Below, one piece after another: positions 30,613-35,746 of a stretch of DNA of 35,746 nucleotides. Source of the DNA: Truepera sp. (lineage in GTDB: Bacteria > Deinococcota > Deinococci > Deinococcales > Trueperaceae); the NCBI GenBank assembly GCA_018333895.1, contig JAGXSJ010000017.1, positions 1 to 35,746 of the forward strand. The letters run 5' to 3'. The notes under the pieces are model-generated. The model saw only the letters and a list, made by a program, of their open reading frames with translations. It was not told where the DNA came from and made no database searches. Positions within the stretch are counted from its first letter, which is position 1; every line of letters begins with the position of its first letter. Position numbers and translations under genes: made by a program.

Positions 30613-31262
30613 TGGTGGCAGGTTGAGCACTGCATGAGTAAGTCGCGATTGATGTCGTAAGCCTTAACCAGGCTGTGGCCGAAAGCGAGCTGATCAGCTG
30701 GCCGCTGCCAGTCCATATTAAAGACCTCCTCACGGGGGCGAATATAAAGCTCTGGGGCGCGATGACAATCTAAGCACCAGGCCATGGTCAGGGGCTCATT
30801 TTTCCACATCCCGTCCATCTGGTGGACGGGGCCGTGGCATTCACTGCAGCCGATGCCGCTATTAATGTGGGCGCTGTGATCAAAGAAGACGTGATCAGCC
30901 AGATCGTGGACGCGATTCCAGGCGATGCGGGTGTCGGTGTCCCAGCTGGCCTGGACTACCGCCAACCGCGGGTCGCCGACGCGGATCTGCGTGTGGCAGC
31001 TCATACAGGTCTCGGTTGAAGGAATACCGGCAAAGGCAGCGGTGTCAACCGAAGTATGGCAGTAGAGGCAAGAGAGGCCAAGCTCACCGGCGTGCAGTCT
31101 GTGGGAGAAGGCCACCGGCTGCTCTACCGGTACCCCTACCCGGTCGTTAGCGATCCGCGCATAGGCGGCCATGACCCAGACGAGCAGCACGACCAAGATT
31201 AAGCCGCCGATAATGCTCCACTTGGCAAAGGCGTTGGCATTGGGGGGAAAGAGTTGGGCCAT
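30609..31262 (-). CDS. actA: Alternative complex III subunit ActA (pentahaem cytochrome c)
   Basis: A 217-residue cytochrome with one N-terminal membrane helix (about 15-36) and five CxxCH haem sites: CLYCH at 65, CMSCH at 86, CSECH at 139, CLDCH at 163 and CSTCH near the end. Five haems match ActA of Rhodothermus and Chloroflexus. ATG 31262 is the start, with GAGGA 6 nt upstream. It is the first gene of the operon, so the act promoter should lie in the 540-bp gap upstream, but only weak matches are seen there. Confidence 0.95.
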   Translation of the reverse strand: MAQLFPPNANAFAKWSIIGGLILVVLLVWVMAAYARIANDRVGVPVEQPVAFSHRLHAGELGLSCLYCHTSVDTAAFAGIPSTETCMSCHTQIRVGDPRLAVVQASWDTDTRIAWNRVHDLADHVFFDHSAHINSGIGCSECHGPVHQMDGMWKNEPLTMAWCLDCHRAPELYIRPREEVFNMDWQRPADQLAFGHSLVKAYDINRDLLMQCSTCHQ

Positions 31263-31582
31263 TAACAATCCTCGTCTCTCACGGTGTTAGCTCCCAGGCA
31301 AAGCGGTAGCCAGAGTTCAGTGTAGGCGGAATTAGACCCATCAATCACGTGCCTGTTATGGCCCAGCACGTCGGCAGGGCTTGATGTAAAAGAGCGAGTG
31401 AAAAATAGACGTGCAGGTTTTTGCGGGTGACAATATGCATTCAGGCAAAGCCCTCCAGTTCACCGGACATGTGGCGGCACCATACCACCTGCTAACGCTA
31501 CCAACTTATCACACTGCGGCACAAGGGCAACATTCCGCCGCCGTTCGCCCGCGTTAGGTCGAACGGTAAGGGTGAGAAGCCC

Positions 31583-31611
31583 TTGCTGGCACATACATCC
31601 GCCATTATATG
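31583..31611 (+). promoter_or_regulatory. Candidate promoter of a small RNA
   Basis: TTGCTG (31583-31588), an exact 17-bp spacer, then TATATG (31606-31611; 4/6). It points toward the terminator at 31689-31735 with no gene between. Confidence 0.35.
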
Positions 31612-31617
31612 GAGCTG

Positions 31618-31735
31618 TTAACGTGAGGTTTCGGGACATTTGTCCTGAATTAGCCCAAAACAACAACCCCACGCTGTCCCGCTCATAGCCACAGACACGC
31701 CCCCGTAGTAGAGGCGTGTCTGTGGTTTTTGATTT
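31618..31735 (+). ncRNA. Candidate small RNA, about 115 nt, upstream of the act operon
   Basis: Between the candidate promoter and a strong terminator there is no convincing coding frame. The RNA would contain GGACA-TT-TGTCC (31636-31647), able to form a small hairpin, an A/C-rich single-stranded stretch (CCCAAAACAACAACCCC) and the terminator stem. The 70-codon frame on the opposite strand at 31460-31672 matches nothing known to me. The rest of the 31269-31809 gap shows no gene. Confidence 0.35.
31689..31735 (+). terminator. Strong rho-independent terminator
   Basis: CCACAGACACGCC and GGCGTGTCTGTGG form a perfect 13-bp stem with an 11-nt loop, followed by TTTTTGATTTT on the plus strand. On the minus strand no T-run follows, so it acts on plus-strand transcripts, for which no gene is annotated upstream. 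Confidence 0.85.
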
Positions 31736-31791
31736 TGGCGGCGCCGTTATCTATGCTGGCGGAATAGGTATGGCCACGACTTGGTTACCGC

Positions 31792-31817
31792 AGCGATTAC
31801 TGCAAGCGATTACTGCA
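31792..31817. repeat. 13-bp perfect tandem duplication at the DUF302 gene end
   Basis: AGCGATTACTGCA occurs at 31792-31804 and again at 31805-31817. The second copy includes the stop codon and last two codons of the DUF302 gene. Confidence 0.8.
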
Positions 31818-32349
31818 GTCGCGCAAGCGTCTTGGCAATGATCGCTTCCATCTCCTCGTTCGCGCTTAGCATCACCTCTGCCACTCTCGGTTCCATCATG
31901 GCGGCAAACATGGCGATGTTCATGCGGGAGATGATCACCCTGCCATCGCTGGTCTGGTAAATAGCCACACGGCAAGGGATCATCGAGGCGACATAGCGGG
32001 TTTCGTCGTTACCCATCAGCGCGGCAGTGAATCGGCCACTGCAAGGCTCGAAGATCAGAACCGGGTCTAGGGTAAATCCGCGGGCAGACAGGATGCCGCT
32101 TATATTGTGAACGTGAAGCATGCTCCAGCCAGCCGCCCGTACCTCTTCCTGGAAGACCTCAACCGTGCGCACCAGGTTACCTGGGCTCTGATTCTCTAGA
32201 AACATGTCGCGCCCTCCAGGTGCGGAAGCCGTATGGGTATTGGCAAACCCAAGCGTGACGGTCATCAGCGCCGCAAGGACGATCATCACCGAGGCCGCCT
32301 TACGAACGCCCTGCCTGTTTGCTAGCCAATTGTCAAGCTGTCTGAACAT
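31810..32349 (-). CDS. Exported DUF302 protein
   Basis: 179 residues with a probable N-terminal membrane signal (ASVMIVLAALMTVTLGFA at about 19-36) and then one DUF302 domain. Typical segments are LVRTVEVFQEEVRAAGWSML, HVHNISGILSARGF, VLIFEPCSGRFTAALMGNDE and SMIPCRVAIYQTSDGRVIIS. The CSG and IPCRV cysteines are the two that the family conserves. DUF302 proteins often sit with metal- or sulfur-responsive genes, and their role is unknown. The ATG has GGAGG about 7 nt upstream. The promoter at 32494-32521 carries a CsoR-family-type operator, supporting control by copper or reactive sulfur. Confidence 0.85.
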   Translation of the reverse strand: MFRQLDNWLANRQGVRKAASVMIVLAALMTVTLGFANTHTASAPGGRDMFLENQSPGNLVRTVEVFQEEVRAAGWSMLHVHNISGILSARGFTLDPVLIFEPCSGRFTAALMGNDETRYVASMIPCRVAIYQTSDGRVIISRMNIAMFAAMMEPRVAEVMLSANEEMEAIIAKTLARLQ

Positions 32350-32366
32350 GATATTCCTCCACTTTC

Positions 32367-32383
32367 ATACCCCTGTTGGGTAA
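32367..32383. promoter_or_regulatory. Second, weaker CsoR-type half-site pair in the DUF302 leader
   Basis: ATACCCC-TGT-TGGGTAA has the same 7-3-7 layout as the main operator, with 5 of 7 bases paired. It lies just upstream of the DUF302 ribosome site. Confidence 0.35.
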
Positions 32384-32493
32384 GGCCTCACCACATTATT
32401 GTTAAGCGGCGGCCTGGTCGGAGTCGAAGCACCTTATCGCCGATGGTTACAGCCTCAGCCTCTCGGTCGGTGGGGCTTGCTCCTGATGAAAAG

Positions 32494-32521
32494 GATATAC
32501 CCCCCAGGGGTATTGTGTCAA
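32494..32521 (-). promoter_or_regulatory. Promoter of DUF302 with a CsoR-family-type operator in the spacer
   Basis: On the minus strand TTGACA (32521-32516) is a perfect -35 box, followed by a 16-bp spacer and TATATC (32499-32494). The dyad ATACCCC-CCA-GGGGTAT (32497-32513) fills that spacer. GC-tract operators of this form are bound by CsoR, CstR and related copper or persulfide repressors. Occupancy would block the promoter. It leads to DUF302 through a ~140-nt leader. Confidence 0.65.
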
Positions 32522-32562
32522 GCCCTCGTTGCTTTTCAATGCTTTCACCTTTAACTCCCGGC

Positions 32563-32568
32563 TATACT
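32563..32568 (+). promoter_or_regulatory. -10 element TATACT of proA (leaderless)
   Basis: TATACT is followed by 5 nt (CAAGC) and ATG 32574. This rules out an earlier in-frame start at 32529. Confidence 0.55.
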
Positions 32569-32573
32569 CAAGC

Positions 32574-33824
32574 ATGAATGACACTTTGGTTGATCTGGCT
32601 GCGCTGCTGACCAAAGCCAGGCAAGCGAGCCGTAGCTTGGCGGATACTGATCGCAACGGTGCCTTGCGCGCTCTGGCTGAGCAGCTAGGGGCAGAGCAGG
32701 AGGCCATTCTGGCGGCCAATACTGAGGATGTTGCCGCTGAGCGCGCTAGGGGCAGCACGGCGGCGCTGCTCGATCGGCTCAGCCTGAGCCCAGCGCGCTT
32801 GGCGGCTATGGCCGAGGGGGTGAGGCAGGTCGCCGCCCTACCTGACCCGCTCGGCCGCGTTTTGGACGGCAAGACACTTCAGAACGGCCTGCGAGTTCGC
32901 AAGGTGACAGTGCCGTTCGGGGTGATCGGCATGATCTACGAATCGCGGCCTAACGTGACGGTAGACGCCGCTACCCTGGCTATCAAAGCTGGGAATGCCG
33001 CAGTGCTGCGCGGCTCGGCCAGCGCTCTGGCCAGCAACCGCGCCTTAGTGGCGGCCATGCGCCGCGCCCTGGCCAAGGCCGGACTGCCCATGGACGCCGT
33101 TCAGCTTATCGACTCCGCCGATCGGGAGCTAGTCACCGAGCTGCTGGCCGCGCGCGGACGGGTCGATCTGGTTATCCCCCGCGGCGGCCATGCGCTGATT
33201 AGCCAGGTGGTCGAGCACGCCAAGGTGCCGGTGATCGAGACCGGTGTCGGCAACTGCCATGTTTATGTCGATGCCGGCGCCGATCTGGCCAAGGCCAAAG
33301 CGATTATCCTCAACGCCAAGGTGCAGCGCCCCGGGGTCTGCAACGCCGCTGAAACGCTGCTGGTGCATCGTGCGGTAGCCCAAGCCTTCCTCTCCGAGGC
33401 GTTAGCTGCCTTGGCTGGGCACGGTGTAATGCTGTTTGGCTGTCCGCGCACCCGTGCTATCTACCCCGCAGCGCAGCCCGCTACCGAAGACGACTGGGCC
33501 ACCGAGTACCTCGACCTCAAACTAGCGGTTAGGGTGGTGGACGACCTCGAGGCAGCCCTGGAGCATATCTGCCGCTACGGCACCCAGCACAGTGAGGCGA
33601 TCGTAACAGAGTCACTGACCAGCGCCCGGCGCTTTCAGGACGAGGTTGACGCGGCGGCGGTCTACGTCAACGCCAGCACCCGTTTTACCGATGGCTTTGA
33701 GTTCGGTTTGGGCGCTGAGATCGGTATCAGCACCCAGAAGCTCCATGCCCGGGGGCCGATGGGACTGGCTGAGCTAGTGACCAGTAAGTACCTGATCGAG
33801 GGGGAGGGGCAGGTGCGGCTGTAG
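32574..33824 (+). CDS. proA: Gamma-glutamyl phosphate reductase
   Basis: The NADPH-dependent enzyme of proline synthesis that reduces glutamyl-5-phosphate to the semialdehyde. 416 residues, standard. Family motifs are [47 protein letters not shown] and [16 protein letters not shown] with catalytic Cys 256. The ATG at 32574 is supported both by homology ([16 protein letters not shown]) and by TATACT 5 nt upstream. No proB lies nearby. It converges on nuoN with 76 bp between, in which no terminator is evident. Confidence 0.96.
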   Translation: MNDTLVDLAALLTKARQASRSLADTDRNGALRALAEQLGAEQEAILAANTEDVAAERARGSTAALLDRLSLSPARLAAMAEGVRQVAALPDPLGRVLDGKTLQNGLRVRKVTVPFGVIGMIYESRPNVTVDAATLAIKAGNAAVLRGSASALASNRALVAAMRRALAKAGLPMDAVQLIDSADRELVTELLAARGRVDLVIPRGGHALISQVVEHAKVPVIETGVGNCHVYVDAGADLAKAKAIILNAKVQRPGVCNAAETLLVHRAVAQAFLSEALAALAGHGVMLFGCPRTRAIYPAAQPATEDDWATEYLDLKLAVRVVDDLEAALEHICRYGTQHSEAIVTESLTSARRFQDEVDAAAVYVNASTRFTDGFEFGLGAEIGISTQKLHARGPMGLAELVTSKYLIEGEGQVRL

Positions 33825-33900
33825 CCACACCTGGCTTGGCAACGTCACCTTCGGCACGTCATCCGCTCAACGCAGCGATAATGCCACTCGACCCCTTGCT

Positions 33901-35361
33901 TCAAAGCCCGGCTACCGTCAGCAGCCCTTGGCCGATAGTTATGAGTTCGTACCACCAGCCCGGCAGCAACCCGAGCAGTACCGTACCGATGGCAGTCACC
34001 GCGACGACTGCCTGGGTAGTACGGCTAAAGGGCTGAGGGGGGTCGTACTCAGCTTCGTGGAAGTACATAGCCCGCACCACCCCGAAGTAATAGAACGCTG
34101 CCACCACGCTGGTGACGATAGCTAACACCGCCAGTGCGACATAGCCCGCGGTAATGGCGGCGGTAAAGACGAAAATTTTAGCGGCAAAGCCGGCCAGCGG
34201 CGGGATCCCCGCCAAACTCAAGAGGAAAATGGTCAAGGCGGCGGCCAACCAGGGGCGGGTACGGCCTAGGCCGTTAAAGCGCTCGATGGCGTCGCCGTGG
34301 TCGTTCTTGTCGGTGAGCAGCGTCAGCACGGCGAAGGCGCCCACGTTCATCAGGGTATAGGCCAATAGATACCAGATAGCAGCGCGCATCCCGGCGTCGC
34401 TGGCTGCCAGCACCGCCAGCCCCAGGTAACCGGCATGAGCTACTGCCGAGTAGGCCAGTAGCCGCTTGACCCCGCGCTGCATCAGCGCACCGAAATTGGC
34501 CACAATCAGGGTGACGGCGATCAGCACCGCAAACGCCTGCGTAAGCAGCGGAGTGAGTTCGGGGAAGATGGTGGCAAAGACACGAATTAGCGCGGCCACC
34601 ACGGCGGTTTTAACCACTACACTCATGAAGGCGGTGACCGGGGTGGGTGCGCCGGTATAAACATCGGGTGCCCACTGATGGAAGGGGGCCAACGCGAGCT
34701 TGAAACCGAGGCCCACCAGCAGCATCAGCCCGCCTAAACTGGCTAGCCACAGCTGCGTGAAGCCGTCGGCTCCGAGCGCGGCAGCAATTTCGGTGAAGAC
34801 AAAACTGCCGGTAGCGCCAAAGGTGAGCGCGATGCCGTAGATGAAGAAGGCCGAGGCGAAGGCACCGAGGAGGAAGTACTTCATACCGGCCTCTTCGCTC
34901 TCTTTGGCATGCGTGCGCCAGGTTGAGAGCACGTAGACAGCTAGCGACATGATCTCGAGGCCGAGAATTAGCGTAATCAGGTCGCCGGCGGCAGCTACCA
35001 CCACCGCTCCGGTAGCGCTCAGGAGTAAGAGCGGGTAGTACTCAGGTTGCTCGAGCCCGCTCCGCTTGAGATAGTCCCAGCTGAGCGCTATCGCTAACGC
35101 TGTGCCAAGCAGAATTATGAAAGTAAAGGCGGTGCTGGGCAGGTCGGCTAAGTAGCTGAGGCCGAAGCTGCTGAGGGCCTCACCGGCGCGGCCCTGAACA
35201 AATAGCGGGAGGTTAAAAGCCGCGGCCACGGCTAGTCCAACCAGGCTCAGCACCGCCACGGGTTTGCTGCTCTTGACAAAGAGCGCCAGCAGCAGGGCGG
35301 CTGAGGCGGTAGTCAAGAGTGTCAACGCCGGGGCCAAGACTGGCCAGTGTATATCGTTCAT
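33901..35361 (-). CDS. nuoN: NADH-quinone oxidoreductase subunit N
   Basis: A 486-residue proton-pumping antiporter-like membrane subunit of complex I with about 14 helices. Family stretches include YYPLLLLSATGAVVVAAAGD, LITLILGLEIMSLAVYVLS, GMKYFLLGAFASAFFIYGIA, and FKLALAPFHQWAPDVYTGAP with the key lysine. The start is at ATG 35361 with GAGG 9 nt upstream. It is the last gene of a complex I operon. nuoL ends 34 bp upstream. Confidence 0.96.
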   Translation of the reverse strand: MNDIHWPVLAPALTLLTTASAALLLALFVKSSKPVAVLSLVGLAVAAAFNLPLFVQGRAGEALSSFGLSYLADLPSTAFTFIILLGTALAIALSWDYLKRSGLEQPEYYPLLLLSATGAVVVAAAGDLITLILGLEIMSLAVYVLSTWRTHAKESEEAGMKYFLLGAFASAFFIYGIALTFGATGSFVFTEIAAALGADGFTQLWLASLGGLMLLVGLGFKLALAPFHQWAPDVYTGAPTPVTAFMSVVVKTAVVAALIRVFATIFPELTPLLTQAFAVLIAVTLIVANFGALMQRGVKRLLAYSAVAHAGYLGLAVLAASDAGMRAAIWYLLAYTLMNVGAFAVLTLLTDKNDHGDAIERFNGLGRTRPWLAAALTIFLLSLAGIPPLAGFAAKIFVFTAAITAGYVALAVLAIVTSVVAAFYYFGVVRAMYFHEAEYDPPQPFSRTTQAVVAVTAIGTVLLGLLPGWWYELITIGQGLLTVAGL

Positions 35362-35395
35362 CGCGCGTTACCTCGTTCGACTGCCGACACGACGG

Positions 35396-35746
35396 TCATG
35401 CGTTTACCCCCAGGATAGCCAGCAATAGCACTAGGGCGACTGCACCGATGAAGATGCTCAGTGCGTAGAGGCGCACGTAGCCTGACTGCCAGAGGGTTAG
35501 CAGCCTAGCCAGCAGCGAGATACTGCTTGCCACTCCGTTCACTCCGCGCTCGAGCACCTTAAGATCAAACCAAGCCAGCGGCTGAGCCAGGCGGGTAGCC
35601 GGGTCAGCCAGCAGCCGATAGTAGAGCTGATCGAGATAGAGCCGCTGCTGCAAGAGCCGAGTAAGCGGCGCAGGCGCCCGCAGCGATAGCTTCTCGCTGC
35701 CGTAGAGCAGCCAGGCCACAGTGATCCCGGCTAGGGCTACGACCGT
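35396..35746 (-). CDS. nuoL: NADH-quinone oxidoreductase subunit L, C-terminal part (cut by the window edge)
   Basis: 116 residues to the stop; the frame stays open to base 35746, so the gene continues outside. The text YLDQLYYRLLADPATRLAQP, then WFDLKVLERGVNGVASSISL, then LWQSGYVRLYALSIFIGAV matches the C-terminal lateral-helix and last-helix region of NuoL. There, (Y/F)xDxxYD, VDGLVNG and QTGxVxxYAL patterns are usual. NuoM lacks this region. It precedes nuoN directly, with no nuoM between. Confidence 0.85.
   Translation of the reverse strand, partial: TVVALAGITVAWLLYGSEKLSLRAPAPLTRLLQQRLYLDQLYYRLLADPATRLAQPLAWFDLKVLERGVNGVASSISLLARLLTLWQSGYVRLYALSIFIGAVALVLLLAILGVNA

Noticed and set aside
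31262-31450. Promoter of the act operon (TTGTCA or TACACT boxes on the minus strand)
   Set aside because: Spacings of 14, 18 and 20 bp with poor -10 matches; none is better than chance.
31460-31672. 70-codon minus-strand frame upstream of the act operon
   Set aside because: No recognisable domain, no ribosome site, and it overlaps the candidate small RNA on the other strand.

Overview
The window is a stretch of GC-rich bacterial chromosome. Three things point to a member of the Deinococcota, perhaps near Truepera. First, at least ten start codons have a TANNNT -10 element only 5-7 nt upstream, the leaderless promoter type known from Deinococcus. Second, it encodes a lone dsRNA-binding-domain protein, a LEA14-type lipoprotein and an HflX that fit that phylum. 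Third, the gene complement is thermophile/radiophile-like. No rRNA or tRNA gene is visible, so this placement is an inference. No intact insertion sequence, prophage or CRISPR array is present.

Left third (1-10.8 kb): ddl (D-Ala-D-Ala ligase) converges on the remains of a sugar-use operon on the minus strand. That operon runs from an ABC permease 3' end, through an FGGY kinase with a large in-frame internal deletion, to an intact class II aldolase and PfkB kinase. A LEA14-like lipoprotein, a deoxyhypusine-synthase-like gene and trmFO follow. They are separated by intergenic regions rich in interspersed repeats, including a 120-bp element present twice in opposite orientation. nagA and a CRP/FNR regulator are divergent, with a CRP-like dyad between them. 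A dsRNA-binding-domain protein and a further repeat block close this part.

Middle (10.8-23.3 kb): a LuxR-type response regulator and an M20 peptidase lead into a small accessory patch. The patch holds a DUF2442-like fragment, a MntA/HepT toxin-antitoxin pair, an orphan HicB and an HTH-NucS-like nuclease. Housekeeping and transport genes follow: a NatA/NatB-type exporter, gatC, serS, hflX (apparently starting at AUC), a protein with two similar halves, an unusual amino-acid ABC permease and alr. Short gene remnants lie next to hflX and alr, the latter resembling the N-terminus of a defence-type helicase.

Right third (23.3-35.7 kb): a tightly overlapping minus-strand operon encodes alternative complex III (actABCDEF) plus one more anchored cytochrome c. 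This complex oxidises menaquinol and passes electrons to cytochrome c. Upstream lie a candidate small RNA with a strong terminator, and a DUF302 gene whose promoter carries a CsoR-family-type operator in its spacer. proA and the end of a complex I operon (nuoL then nuoN, with no nuoM between) finish the window. Complex I and alternative complex III together make up most of a respiratory chain; no terminal oxidase lies here.
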